Shown in pieces: positions 36,180 through 46,166 of a stretch of 64,000 nt of DNA (positions are counted from its first letter, which is position 1; each line of letters begins with the position of its first letter). The DNA is from UMGS1958 sp045542415. GTDB taxonomy: Bacteria; Bacillota; Clostridia; UBA1381. A program made the position numbers and the translations under genes. The notes under the pieces were generated by a model. It worked only from the letters and a program-made list of their open reading frames with translations, searched no databases and was not told where the DNA came from. Location of the stretch: assembly GCA_045542415.1 (NCBI GenBank), contig JAZQKZ010000002.1:159531-223530 (forward strand), given 5' to 3'.

Positions 36180-38924
36180 CTATACAATAATATTAACCTT
36201 ACTACCGCCGGACTTTTCTTTTTTGACAACAATCTGTTTATCTATGCGATCCTTTAATTCGCTTACATGCGATATAATTCCCACAAGACGCTTGCCCTCC
36301 GCAAGTCCCGAAAGTGCTTTGATTGCCTGTGCAAGTGATTCATCGTCAAGCGAACCGAAGCCCTCGTCAACAAACATTGTATCAAGCTTTATTCCGCCCG
36401 CATTCGACTGAATTTCATCTGCAAGTCCCAGGGCAAGAGAAAGTGAGGCTTTAAAGGATTCTCCGCCCGACAATGTTTTAACACTTCTCTCTGTACCGTT
36501 GTAGTGATCCGTAACATCCAACTCAAGACCGCTTTGTCTGACATTGTTTTCTGCTTCTTTTCTCCGCTTCAGCTCATACTGTCCGCCAGTCATCACCATA
36601 AAACGCGTATTGGCACGGTTTATAATACGGTCAAAATAGGTCATCTGGATATATGTTTCAAGCATTACCTTTTCCTTACCGCTCAAGCTGCCGTTTGCAG
36701 TATTTGACAGTATCTTTACCCATGTCCATTTCTCTTCTGCTATCTTTATCTCATTGGATTTAAGCCTTATGTTATCCAGTGCCGCCTGATTTGAAGTCCT
36801 TCTTGCATGAACAGTTTTTTGCAATTGCACAAGCTCATCCTTTGTTTTTCTCAGAGCCTGCTGTTGTTCCTCTTCCGCTTCAATATCCGTCTCGGTATAA
36901 TCCGCCAGGATTTTTTTGTTTTCTTCAATCCTGCTTATTATTGATGCAATACTCTTTTCGCACTCATCATATGCCGTTTTCGCTTCTCTCAGTGCCGCTT
37001 CACGCGTTATTTTACCGTTTTCAAGCTCGTCCCTTGCCATCAAAGCCTTAGCCTTGCTTTCATATTTAAGCTTTTCATCAAGCTCCTTAATTCGCTTCTC
37101 AAGCTCTGCAAGCACAGTATTATTTTTTATAAGCATTTCATTTAATGCAGTAATGTCCTCTTTTAGCGCCTGTACCTTTTCTTTTTGTGCCGCAATGCAC
37201 TCTGATAGTTCTGTCTTTCTCTCCTCTGATTTTTTTATTTCCGACAGCTTACCGTTAATATCCGTGAGCTGTACCTCAACAACCACTTTCGCCTCTTCAA
37301 GTGTAGCACCGCAAAGCAGTTCTTTTTCAAGCTTATCTGTAGCAGCTTTCTTTTCTGCAATTATGCCCTTGAGCTGACCTGCACGCTGACTTGCCTCGTT
37401 TGCCTCACTCTGTGCCTTTTCCGCTGTTTTTTTACTATCCTCAAGTTCTTTTTTAGTAGGAGCCTCAGAGGATTTTCGGGCAGGCGAGGGATGAGTAACG
37501 GAGCCGCACACCGGACATGCTTCCCCATCTGCAAGAGTTTCGGCAAGAATTCCTGCCTGCTCATCCAGATAGGCTTTGTTAAGAGCATCATACACTGCCT
37601 TTAATTCATCGGCACGGTTAGTTTTTTTCAGATAATCTTCCTGTGCTTCCCGGAGTCTTTCCTCAGATTTTTTAAGTTCAGTAAGCTCGTCGGAAAAAGA
37701 GTCAAGTGCAAGCTTTCTGTTTGTCGCCTCTGACCTTGCCGCTTCAAGCTTTATCTTATCCGTTCCCACATTTTCAAGACTCTTGCTCTCTGCATCAAGC
37801 TCCTCCGTTTTCCTTACACATTCGCTCAGCTCAGATTCTTTGTTTTCAAGACCCTGCTTTGCCTTTGAAATTGCATTTTTCGTCTCTGCAAGCTCTTTTT
37901 TCTTTTTGTCAAGCTCATCATACTCCGGAATCTCAGCAGTAATTTCCGCAAGCCTTTTTATAATTTCATCTGTTTCGCCTTTTTTATCCTCCTCTGCTTT
38001 CAGCTCACTTTCAAGCTTTTTCTTTAAGTCAAGCGTCTTATCCAAATCCGACTCTGCAATCGCAAGAGAGTCCTTTGCAAGTCGCATTGTCCGTGCAAGA
38101 GTCAGTTTTTTTGTAATTTCATCAAGTTTTATATCAATTTCTTTTATTTGCGTATCATAGTTTTCTTCACATTCCGAATCGTTTCTAACCAGCTCCTCCA
38201 AAAGCAGAATGATTTCCGAAACAGGCAATTCATTTTGCTTTGCTTTTTTTACCTGTATGAAAAGGACATCATCCTCATCGCAGACAATTCCGCTTATATA
38301 CTGATTTATACTGCTTTTAATTGCCTTACACTCATCATTCAATTTCCCCGATTCACTTTTCAGCCTTTCCTGCAGTACATAGTAGCTTTGTGTTTTAAAT
38401 ATCTTCTGAAAAATTTTCTTTCTCTCATCCGTTGATGCAAGCAGCAGCTTCAGAAAATCCCCCTGTGCTATCATTGCAATCTGCGTAAACTGATTACGGT
38501 CAATACCCATAATCTCAACAATTGCACTGTTTACTTCCTTTGACTTTGTCACAATTCGTCCATCCGGATAATGAAGCTCTGCGTTCGCACTTTCTTTTGT
38601 AAAACCCTCGCCTCGTGTCTTGGGACGGAGATACTCCGGATTTCGTTTTATATAATATTCCTTACCTGCATATGTAAAATACAGCTCGACCTCTGTAGGT
38701 GCCCCCGCTTCGGCATACTTTGAACGAAACATTGACGCTTCACGATTCGCACCACTCGCCTCGCCGTACAGTGCAAAGGTTATGGCATCAAAAATTGTAG
38801 TTTTTCCTGCACCCGTATCACCCGTTATAAGATAAATTCCGCTATTTCCCAACGTTTCAAAATCAATCTCCACCTTACCTGCATAAGGTCCGAATGCCGA
38901 CATTATCAGCTTGATTGGTCTCAT
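36180..38924 (-). CDS. sbcC: Exonuclease SbcC (Rad50-like ATPase)
   Basis: 914 aa. N-terminal Walker A GDTGAGKTT, two long coiled coils (about 180-440 and 500-740) separated by a zinc hook CPVCGSVTHP near 478, then signature LSGGESFKASL and Walker B MFVDEGFGSLD. With SbcD it cuts hairpins and blocked DNA ends. Its ATG overlaps the sbcD stop. Confidence 0.96.
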   Translation of the reverse strand: MRPIKLIMSAFGPYAGKVEIDFETLGNSGIYLITGDTGAGKTTIFDAITFALYGEASGANREASMFRSKYAEAGAPTEVELYFTYAGKEYYIKRNPEYLRPKTRGEGFTKESANAELHYPDGRIVTKSKEVNSAIVEIMGIDRNQFTQIAMIAQGDFLKLLLASTDERKKIFQKIFKTQSYYVLQERLKSESGKLNDECKAIKSSINQYISGIVCDEDDVLFIQVKKAKQNELPVSEIILLLEELVRNDSECEENYDTQIKEIDIKLDEITKKLTLARTMRLAKDSLAIAESDLDKTLDLKKKLESELKAEEDKKGETDEIIKRLAEITAEIPEYDELDKKKKELAETKNAISKAKQGLENKESELSECVRKTEELDAESKSLENVGTDKIKLEAARSEATNRKLALDSFSDELTELKKSEERLREAQEDYLKKTNRADELKAVYDALNKAYLDEQAGILAETLADGEACPVCGSVTHPSPARKSSEAPTKKELEDSKKTAEKAQSEANEASQRAGQLKGIIAEKKAATDKLEKELLCGATLEEAKVVVEVQLTDINGKLSEIKKSEERKTELSECIAAQKEKVQALKEDITALNEMLIKNNTVLAELEKRIKELDEKLKYESKAKALMARDELENGKITREAALREAKTAYDECEKSIASIISRIEENKKILADYTETDIEAEEEQQQALRKTKDELVQLQKTVHARRTSNQAALDNIRLKSNEIKIAEEKWTWVKILSNTANGSLSGKEKVMLETYIQMTYFDRIINRANTRFMVMTGGQYELKRRKEAENNVRQSGLELDVTDHYNGTERSVKTLSGGESFKASLSLALGLADEIQSNAGGIKLDTMFVDEGFGSLDDESLAQAIKALSGLAEGKRLVGIISHVSELKDRIDKQIVVKKEKSGGSKVNIIV

Positions 38925-40060
38925 TACTTATCCTCCCATACTTCAGCTATAAGATTTCTGATAAAACCGCTTTGTTCATCACTCATTGGCTGATTATTCT
39001 GCTTCTCATAAAATTCCGAAAAATGCTCAAACGGTGTTTTTTTCTCCGGTTCATCTGCTCCGTCAATAGAATTTGCCGTTCTTGTTCTCACGTTATCATA
39101 ATCAAGCTTCATCAAATTATGATACACTGTACGAAGCTTACCGACCGCATCAGGAATATCCTCCTCATCGGTAAGTGTGATATGCATATAATCCTCCTGA
39201 TATGTTGTAGCCTTATAATAATCACGGAGCATAAGCTCATCATACTTTCCTTTGATTTCATGCATATCACGCATAGGAACAAGCCCGACGGTTCTTACAT
39301 TCAGACTGTTTTTCTCATTGATATCCACAACCGTAACAGATTTTTTATCCTTGACCTCTGAAAATGAATATTTCAAAGGTGTTCCGCAATATCTCACCCT
39401 TTCGGATTTACAGTTTTGCGGACGGTGAATGTGTCCGAGTGCAACATAATCAAATCCGTCAAACACAGATACATCCACATTATCCGAGCCTCCGACTGAA
39501 AGCTCCTCTGACTCCGTACGCTCTGCACCCGTAACGAATTGGTGTGTAATCATAATATTTCGCTCCGACGTATTCAGATTAAGCTTATTAATCACGGTAC
39601 GCATTGCATCAGTATAATCGTTTATTTCCTCATCTCCGTAAAACCTGCGTACATGAGCCGGCTTGACGAACGGCAGCATATATATATTGATTTTACCGTA
39701 CTCATCCTCTATGGTAACGGGATTGATTGTTCCGTCATAAACCGGAGCCATATATACACCGCTTTCATGCATAAGCCGACCACCAAAGGCTATACGTTCG
39801 GGCGAATCATGATTGCCACTGATAACAAATACCTTTAATTTTCTTTTTGAAAGCCGCACCAAAAAATCATCAAAAAGCTGTACCGCTTCTGCTGACGGTA
39901 CGGATTTATCATATACATCTCCCGAAATGATAACTCCATCCGGCTTCTCCTCGTCTATAATATTTATTATTTTCGTAAGAATGTATTCCTGATCCTCAAG
40001 CATGGAATATTCATTTACCCGTTTTCCTATATGAAGATCTGATAAATGTATAAATCTCAT
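38924..40060 (-). CDS. sbcD: Exonuclease SbcD (Mre11-like nuclease)
   Basis: 378 aa. Phosphoesterase motifs in order: HLSDLHIGKR, ISGDVYDK, VISGNHDSPER, MITHQFV and LGHIHRPQ. C-terminal acidic cap interacts with SbcC. GGAGG eight bases before ATG. First gene of the sbcDC pair. Confidence 0.96.
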   Translation of the reverse strand: MRFIHLSDLHIGKRVNEYSMLEDQEYILTKIINIIDEEKPDGVIISGDVYDKSVPSAEAVQLFDDFLVRLSKRKLKVFVISGNHDSPERIAFGGRLMHESGVYMAPVYDGTINPVTIEDEYGKINIYMLPFVKPAHVRRFYGDEEINDYTDAMRTVINKLNLNTSERNIMITHQFVTGAERTESEELSVGGSDNVDVSVFDGFDYVALGHIHRPQNCKSERVRYCGTPLKYSFSEVKDKKSVTVVDINEKNSLNVRTVGLVPMRDMHEIKGKYDELMLRDYYKATTYQEDYMHITLTDEEDIPDAVGKLRTVYHNLMKLDYDNVRTRTANSIDGADEPEKKTPFEHFSEFYEKQNNQPMSDEQSGFIRNLIAEVWEDK

Positions 40061-40146
40061 CCTACACCTCCGATTTTTATTTAATTACTTACCTATATTA
40101 TAATAAATTTCCAACCTCTTGTCAATGAGACCATTTTTGTACATAA

Positions 40147-40181
40147 CAAAAAGCCGGTATCGGAAAATTACCGATACCGAC
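40147..40181 (-). terminator. Terminator of sigI-rsgI
   Basis: GTCGGTATCGG / CCGATACCGGC stem, seven-base loop, T5 tail on the minus strand. Confidence 0.88.
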
Positions 40182-40216
40182 TGTTTATAACCTTTTTTTC
40201 ATTAACCCCAATTTTT

Positions 40217-42058
40217 TTATTTATCGGAAGAAGCCCTAACTTTTCCCGATGATTCACTTACACCTGACGAACGTCCCTCTCCCCTGCTTTTAGAGGAAGA
40301 TGAATCGCCCTTACTGCTATTTTGTCTGTCGGAACCACCTGTACGGCCGCTGTCGCTCGATGATGAGCTTCCCTTATCCGAGGAGGTATTGCCTGCATTA
40401 TTTGCAGAACTGTTTCCCGAATTTCCTGACGGCTTTGTAAATCCATTTCCAAGACCTGCCGACGGCTTTGAGGAACCACTGTTATTACCTGATGCTGCAT
40501 TGGTTGAACTACTGCTATTACCCGATGTAGCACCGGTTGAACTACTGCTACTACCCGATACCGCACCCGATGAGCCGTTGTTCTTGCCTGTTGTAGCTCC
40601 TGATGTACCCCTGTCGCTTGCTGACTTATCCGTTCCCGAAGAGCTTTCAGCCTTGCCCGATTCAGACTTGCTGCTTTGCGTTCTGCCGGATTCTTTTCCT
40701 GCTACATCCGCATCATTGGCATTACTTCCATTATTGCCCCTTTCAGCTTTGTCTGATGAGCTGTCGGTTCGGTTTTTATTTTCCAAAGATGAGTTATTTG
40801 CTGTATCTCTTTCGGATTCAGACTGCTTACTGTCAGCCGACGGTCTTGTTATACTCGATTCATGTTTATTATCCTGCTCTGTATCAGCAGTATTATCCGA
40901 CTTATTCTGTGTTGATATTACCGGTGCCGAAGCATTGCTGTTACCACTGTTTTTTTCGTCCGATACATCAGACTTATCGTTCTTACCCGATTGCTGTACA
41001 TCCTCCGATTTGTCGGTATTATCAAATGTCGGTCTTGTGAATATCGGTCTCTTATCCACATCCTCAGCCTCAGTATTATTATCCTTTTGAGTCTCCGTAA
41101 TTTCAGAATGATCCGGCGAAGGCACTATATTAATCACCGGTTCGTTTACTTCTTTACTCTCCTCTGATTTACTATCAGCTTTATCTGTTAAAGCACTGTC
41201 GAATTTATTTTTACCCGAAGCGGTACCTTCAAATACAGGCTTTGCTGTCGGACGCAGTGTTGGCTTTGCCTTAGTCTCACTGCTCTTTGTATTTTTCTTG
41301 CTTACAGGCTTCTCGTCGGAATTATCCGCAGGCACTGTTTCTTCTTCCTGTATTGGCTCGGCGGTTACTGTCGGACTGCTCTTAAGCACTTCCTTAAGCT
41401 TCTTTACCGGAACTTCCTTTAATTCTTCAATATTCTCTTCAACACTTCCACCGTAGCTCTGCGAATATTCCTTGACTGCTTTAGCTTTGGCAATTGAGAT
41501 ATTGTTATCCTTTGAAACTCTTGCATCATCATCTGACGCATTCTCAATTACTACATCAACATTTTTGGGAATATACTGTCCCCGAAGCGGCGTAAGACTC
41601 TCGGCAAGTACATTGTTACCTGCAACCACGTCTATTATTACACTGTTATTTTCAGAAGTAAGGTAGCCCTGTACCTGAGCCTTGTCGATGATTTTCTCTA
41701 CCGATGCCTTGCTCTTTGTATTGCGGATATTCACATCATCTAAGATTATTTTACCATCATCATTAAAATACTCATATCCGATTACTCTGTCAAACACATT
41801 AATCGCAAGCTGAATGCTCGGATTTATTTCTATGCTGAGGTACGAAACGGGAGTATAATACAGCTTATATCCGCCTGCTCCCAATCCAAGTGCTACAAGA
41901 AGACTTGCAGCGGTAGCATAGATATTTCTTGCAGGGATGTTACGGTAGTAAACTGTCTGTCCTACACTGTATCCGTTATTTTTAACTGTTTTAAAATTAC
42001 CTTTATCATCAAGCAATACAGCCATGTTTTCTTCAACCTGCATTACAATACACTTCAT
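40217..42058 (-). CDS. rsgI: Anti-sigma-I factor RsgI with long disordered C-terminal tail
   Basis: 613 aa. Cytoplasmic RsgI_N domain at 1-45 (MAVLLDDKGNFKTVK, GYSVGQTV), one membrane helix at about 47-67, then the conserved extracellular segment YLSIEINPSIQLAINVFDR to about residue 190. The remaining 420 residues are Ser/Asn/Gly/Asp/Lys-rich and low complexity, with tracts such as SSSSTGATSGNSSSSTNAAS. Cellulolytic clostridia carry carbohydrate-binding modules here; none is recognisable in this protein. It should hold SigI inactive at the membrane. TAATG overlap with sigI. Confidence 0.92.
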   Translation of the reverse strand: MKCIVMQVEENMAVLLDDKGNFKTVKNNGYSVGQTVYYRNIPARNIYATAASLLVALGLGAGGYKLYYTPVSYLSIEINPSIQLAINVFDRVIGYEYFNDDGKIILDDVNIRNTKSKASVEKIIDKAQVQGYLTSENNSVIIDVVAGNNVLAESLTPLRGQYIPKNVDVVIENASDDDARVSKDNNISIAKAKAVKEYSQSYGGSVEENIEELKEVPVKKLKEVLKSSPTVTAEPIQEEETVPADNSDEKPVSKKNTKSSETKAKPTLRPTAKPVFEGTASGKNKFDSALTDKADSKSEESKEVNEPVINIVPSPDHSEITETQKDNNTEAEDVDKRPIFTRPTFDNTDKSEDVQQSGKNDKSDVSDEKNSGNSNASAPVISTQNKSDNTADTEQDNKHESSITRPSADSKQSESERDTANNSSLENKNRTDSSSDKAERGNNGSNANDADVAGKESGRTQSSKSESGKAESSSGTDKSASDRGTSGATTGKNNGSSGAVSGSSSSSTGATSGNSSSSTNAASGNNSGSSKPSAGLGNGFTKPSGNSGNSSANNAGNTSSDKGSSSSSDSGRTGGSDRQNSSKGDSSSSKSRGEGRSSGVSESSGKVRASSDK

Positions 42059-42750
42059 TACCTCATCCCTCCAATCAACTGCGAAAATTGTCCCTGAACA
42101 AATTCATATTCACCGGACATCACCAAAACCACCGCAATTATATAGTTTCTGTGTCTTTCGATTATTTTTCTGTTTACTCCCGTATCGGAAATAATCTCCT
42201 TTGCGGGAATGTATTTCTTTTGCTTTATAAACTCTACTCTTTTACCGTCTGCAAGTATGTATCTTATAACCTCCCAGCAGCTTTGCTTTGTTTTTCCGGA
42301 CTTGGGAGAATTTTTCGATACATCCATAAATGTTATATCAAAACAGCTTAATTCATAACTAAGTGCTTCAATTTCATACTTTATATCAAGATTCTGCAGA
42401 TCATTTACAGCAATGTCAAAATCCTTCGTTTCGCCGTTTTCATCCGTTGTCTGCAATGCAGAAAACGGAATAGTTTCACGGTGATTATATTCTTTTCGGA
42501 GAAAATCTGTCAGCCTGTTTTTTATAATAAGGCGTGCAAAACTAAGGTATGCACCTTTTCCGGGTTCATACTTCGTTATGGCCTCATGAAATGCATATAT
42601 TGCAATCGAAAACTCATCATCTTCACGGGTAATATACCTGCCTGTTGCTTTGTTTGCACAGTTCAATATAAAGGGAATGTACTCCTTTATTATCGGGTTT
42701 TCGTCATCTACATTTTTTTGTGCTTCAATTACTCTCTCTTCTATCGTCAT
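42058..42750 (-). CDS. sigI: RNA polymerase sigma factor SigI
   Basis: 230 aa. Region 2 elements DEFSIAIYAFHEAITKYEPGKGAYLSFARLIIKNRLTDFLRKE are typical of SigI; the C-terminal domain (IPAKEIISDTGVNRKIIERHRNYIIAVVLVMSGEY) replaces a standard region 4. In Bacillus it responds to heat; in Clostridium thermocellum relatives control cellulosome genes. AAGGTGA precedes the ATG. It lies 60 bp downstream of the VDTD repeat gene. Confidence 0.95.
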   Translation of the reverse strand: MTIEERVIEAQKNVDDENPIIKEYIPFILNCANKATGRYITREDDEFSIAIYAFHEAITKYEPGKGAYLSFARLIIKNRLTDFLRKEYNHRETIPFSALQTTDENGETKDFDIAVNDLQNLDIKYEIEALSYELSCFDITFMDVSKNSPKSGKTKQSCWEVIRYILADGKRVEFIKQKKYIPAKEIISDTGVNRKIIERHRNYIIAVVLVMSGEYEFVQGQFSQLIGGMR

Positions 42751-42776
42751 ATAGTCACCTTATAATATAGAACGAC

Positions 42777-42801
42777 AGGGAACTGCTTGTCACAGTTCCC
42801 T
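42777..42801 (-). terminator. Hairpin between the repeat-protein gene and sigI
   Basis: AGGGAACTG / CAGTTCCCT, 9-bp stem. On the minus strand it is followed by TGTCGTTCT, a poor T tract, so it may be a partial terminator that lets some transcripts enter sigI-rsgI. Confidence 0.5.
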
Positions 42802-42809
42802 ACAAGGAG

Positions 42810-43763
42810 TTATTTTCTGAATAACTTATCGATCAGATTCTTAACCTTTATAGCTGCCTCTGAAGGAGCTGCTTCCTCATTCTGTTCTGTATCTGCCTCT
42901 GTATCTACATCTGTGTCAACATCTGCATCTACGTCTGTGTCAACATCTGCATCTACGTCTGTGTCAACATCTACATCTACGTCTGTGTCAACATCTACAT
43001 CTACGTCTGTATCAACGTCTGTGTCAACGTCTGTATCTACATCTGTGTCAACTTCCGGCTCTTCTGTTGCAACCGGCTTTTCCGGTCTCTCCGGTCTCTC
43101 CGGACGCTCCGGTCTTTCCGGTCTTTCCGGTCTCTCCGGACGATTATGTCTGTTCGGATGCTCCGGTCTTTCCGGTCTTTCCGGTCTCTCCGGTCTTACA
43201 TCCTCTTCCGGCTCTTCTTCAACCGGCTCTTCTGTTGCTTCAGGCTCTTCTGAATCCTCTTCATCCTCAGCGTCTTCCGGTCTGTTATTCTTATCTCCTC
43301 TGTTGTTCTTATGCTTCTTGTTTAACTTATGCTTATTCGGCTTCTTTCCATCCTTATCAGCATCTTCGTCTTCGTCAGCGTCAACATCTTCATCAGCGTC
43401 AACATCTGCATCTGTATCAACGTCTGCATCTGTATCTACGTCTGTGTCAACATCTGTATCTACATCTGTGTCAACATCTGCATCTACGTCTGTGTCAACG
43501 TCTGTATCTACATCTGTGTCAACTTCCGGCTCTTCTGCATCAACGTCTGTGTCAACATCTGCATCTGTATCTACGTCTGCATCTGTATCTACATCTGCAT
43601 CTGTATCTACGTCTGTGTCAACGTCAACATCCTCATTCGGTATTGACGGCTCAACCTGAACGATATCTGAATCCAGTACCGGACGCTCCTCTGCCGCCAT
43701 TCCTGCTGTCATCGGAGCACAAAGTGCTGCGATAATCAAAGCTGCTAAAACCTTTTTCTTCAT
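42810..43763 (-). CDS. Secreted VDTD / PERP repeat protein, unknown function
   Basis: 317 aa. Signal peptide about 1-23 (cut near AAEE). Mature chain in order: a Val-Asp-Thr-Asp array with occasional Ala (about 45-135), a basic Lys/Asn/Arg patch (about 138-160), a Glu-rich segment, a Pro-Glu-Arg array (about 188-230), a second Val-Asp-Thr-Asp array (about 236-290) and a short amphipathic C-terminus (AAIKVKNLIDKLFRK). No sortase, SLH or membrane anchor. Alternating hydrophobic/Asp repeats could bind calcium or form beta structure; this is inference. AAGGAGAT precedes ATG. It is in the same direction as, and 60 bp before, sigI. No homologue recognised. Confidence 0.75.
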   Translation of the reverse strand: MKKKVLAALIIAALCAPMTAGMAAEERPVLDSDIVQVEPSIPNEDVDVDTDVDTDADVDTDADVDTDADVDTDVDAEEPEVDTDVDTDVDTDVDADVDTDVDTDVDTDVDTDADVDTDADVDADEDVDADEDEDADKDGKKPNKHKLNKKHKNNRGDKNNRPEDAEDEEDSEEPEATEEPVEEEPEEDVRPERPERPERPEHPNRHNRPERPERPERPERPERPERPEKPVATEEPEVDTDVDTDVDTDVDTDVDVDVDTDVDVDVDTDVDADVDTDVDADVDTDVDTEADTEQNEEAAPSEAAIKVKNLIDKLFRK

Positions 43764-43857
43764 AATAAAACATCTCCTTTTTTGTTTTAAGTTTTTTTAT
43801 TTGCATTATACTATTCGTAAATTGTTCAAACAAAAATGGGGGTATTTTAAAATTTTT

Positions 43858-46050
43858 TTAATTAATTTTTTTTATTTTTGCAAATTCAGCCAATATTGTC
43901 TTTATTCCTGCACTATCAAACTGAATTTTCAGTGCTGTTGCTGACTTATTTGCATCAACCTTAAGTATTGTGCCCTCTCCGAAAACATTATGCGATACCC
44001 TGTCACCAACAGCATATCCGCCACCGCTGCTCTTTTTTGCGGCTTCCTTGCCGCCGCTCCAGAGCTGTGTCGGTATTTTTCTCGGCTTCTCGTGTACAAA
44101 TTCAAATATTTTCTGCCTTGCCGGAGATACGTCATCTATATACTCAATCGGAATTTCGTTCCAGAATCTCGACGGAATACTCGTTTCCGTTTTGCCATAC
44201 ATAAAACGCTCATTTGTTTTCGTGATATAAAGTCTTTCCTGTGCTCTTGTCATTGCGACATAGCAGAGCCTGCGTTCCTCGTCCAGCGACTCCGCATCAC
44301 CGATTGAACGTGTTCCGGGGAACAGTCTCTCCTCCATACCTGCAATAAATACATTCAGAAATTCCAGACCCTTTGCACTATGAATTGTCATAAGCACTGC
44401 CGCATCTTCATTTTCGTCAAGCTCGTCCGTGCTTGCCGATAGTGTTACGTTTTCAAGAAAACCGGCAAGAGTAGCTTCAACCTCTTCAAGCTCCGCCGCC
44501 GTCTCATACTCCTTAACTACAGTCATAAATTCACCAAGGTTCTCAAGACGAGTGCGGCTTTCAATGCTGTTTTCATTTACAAGTGCATCCTTGTATCCGC
44601 TTTCTTTTAATACCGTCTCAACCAATGCAGAAATCGTCATTTCATCCTTACGGGCAGCAAATGCTTCTATCATTCCCGCAAATCCCATCATACGTCCGGC
44701 ACAGCTTTTTAATTCAGGATATGAATCCGCATGCTTTACTATCTCGAACATATTCTTGTCCTCGACAAGGGCTATTGCATTTACCTTTCCCACCGACGAT
44801 GCACCGATTTTTCGCTTAGGCTCATTTATCACTCTTGTAAGACTGAGATCGTCACCCGTATTATGAATCAATCTCAGATATGCAAGAATATCCTTTATTT
44901 CCTTTCTGTCATAGAACCTCAGACCCGAAAGCACCCTATACGGGATATTGACAGCCATGAGCTCTGTTTCTATTGCTCTGGACTGTGCATTTGTACGATA
45001 GAGCACCGCACAGTCGCTGTACTTTCCGCCGTTTTTCCTGTGCTTATAAATTTCTGATGCTATAAATCTTCCCTCGCCTTTTTCATTATCCGCTGTATAT
45101 GCACATATCTTTTCGCCTGCACCTTTGTCCGACCACAGTTTTTTCTGCATTCGCCTACTGTTATTTGCAATAACAGCGTTTGCGGCATTTAAAATATTTT
45201 CGGTTGATCTGTAGTTACGGTCAAGAACCACCCTTTTCGCCTCCGGATAGTCCTCCTCAAATCCAAGGATATTTTCTACATTAGCACCCCTGAACCGGTA
45301 TATACTCTGGTCATCATCACCTACAACTGCAATGTTGCGGCTCTGCTCTGAAAGCATTTTTATAAGCAGATACTGTGAATTATCCGTATCCTGATACTCA
45401 TCTACCAATATGTATCTGAAGCGTTCCTGATATTTTCCTAAAATCTCCGGATAGCTGCTTAAAATTTTAACGGTATTAAAAATAATATCATCAAAATCCA
45501 CTGCATTGTTTTTCATAAGCTTTTTCTGGTAAAGCTCATAAATCTTTGCGATGTCCTGCATTGCAAAGTCTGCACCGCAGGTATATTTGAGCGTTGCCGG
45601 ATCCATCATGTTGTTTTTTGCCTCGCTGATTTTGGCACTTACCATTCTTACGTCATATTCATCCGTATCAAGATCAAGCTCCTTGATACAGTCCTTCACA
45701 ACCGTTTTAACGTCATTGGTATCATATATCACAAAATCACGGTTATATCCAAGAACATCTATGCAGCTGCGTAAAATTTTCACACAAATGGAATGGAAGG
45801 TTCCTACCCACATCCCCTTGGGAATTTCGCCTATAATTCCCTCTATTCTTTCTTTCATTTCGTTGGCAGCCTTATTGGTAAACGTAATTGCCATTATATT
45901 ATACGGCGCAATTCCCGCATTTTTAATCATATATGCAATTCTGTTAACTATTACCGTTGTTTTTCCGCTTCCTGCTCCCGCAATAATCAGAAGCGGTCCG
46001 TCAACTGTGGTAACCGCCTCCAGCTGCCTGTCATTCAGTCTGTTAGCCAT
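43858..46050 (-). CDS. pcrA: ATP-dependent DNA helicase PcrA/UvrD
   Basis: 730 aa, superfamily 1A helicase. Motifs: AGAGSGKTTV (Walker A), VDEYQDTD (II), GDDDQSIYRFRGA (III), LDRNYRS (IV), VLMTIHSAKGLEF (V) and YVAMTRAQERL (VI). A C-terminal Tudor-like RNA-polymerase-binding domain is present (YAVGDRVSHNVFGEGTI). Acts in repair, plasmid replication and removal of RecA filaments. GAGGTAAG precedes ATG. Confidence 0.97.
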   Translation of the reverse strand: MANRLNDRQLEAVTTVDGPLLIIAGAGSGKTTVIVNRIAYMIKNAGIAPYNIMAITFTNKAANEMKERIEGIIGEIPKGMWVGTFHSICVKILRSCIDVLGYNRDFVIYDTNDVKTVVKDCIKELDLDTDEYDVRMVSAKISEAKNNMMDPATLKYTCGADFAMQDIAKIYELYQKKLMKNNAVDFDDIIFNTVKILSSYPEILGKYQERFRYILVDEYQDTDNSQYLLIKMLSEQSRNIAVVGDDDQSIYRFRGANVENILGFEEDYPEAKRVVLDRNYRSTENILNAANAVIANNSRRMQKKLWSDKGAGEKICAYTADNEKGEGRFIASEIYKHRKNGGKYSDCAVLYRTNAQSRAIETELMAVNIPYRVLSGLRFYDRKEIKDILAYLRLIHNTGDDLSLTRVINEPKRKIGASSVGKVNAIALVEDKNMFEIVKHADSYPELKSCAGRMMGFAGMIEAFAARKDEMTISALVETVLKESGYKDALVNENSIESRTRLENLGEFMTVVKEYETAAELEEVEATLAGFLENVTLSASTDELDENEDAAVLMTIHSAKGLEFLNVFIAGMEERLFPGTRSIGDAESLDEERRLCYVAMTRAQERLYITKTNERFMYGKTETSIPSRFWNEIPIEYIDDVSPARQKIFEFVHEKPRKIPTQLWSGGKEAAKKSSGGGYAVGDRVSHNVFGEGTILKVDANKSATALKIQFDSAGIKTILAEFAKIKKIN

Positions 46051-46096
46051 TTTTCTTACCTCAATTTATATTACTTCTTCTATTTATATCATAAGT

Positions 46097-46166
46097 GCAA
46101 AGCCGTGTAGGCTTTGCTTCACACCGATACAATAATTACATAATTAAAAATCCGCAAGGATTTTTT
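46097..46166. other. Two hairpins in the pcrA/spoIVB divergent region
   Basis: The 272-bp gap holds GCAAAGCC / GGCTTTGC (46097-46117) and AAAAATCC / GGATTTTT with GCAA loop (46145-46166). The second has T residues on both strands and could act as an attenuator for either gene. No clear promoter was assigned. Confidence 0.4.

Noticed and set aside
42890..43640. Regular short repeats resembling a CRISPR array
   Set aside because: The period is 6-12 bases with no unique spacers, and the repeats code in frame for VDTD and PER units; no cas genes are nearby.
42787..43659. A 290-residue plus-strand frame rich in Ser-Thr-Val repeats opposite the VDTD gene
   Set aside because: It is the mirror of the repeat array, has no ribosome binding site or signal peptide that fits, and the minus-strand gene has both.
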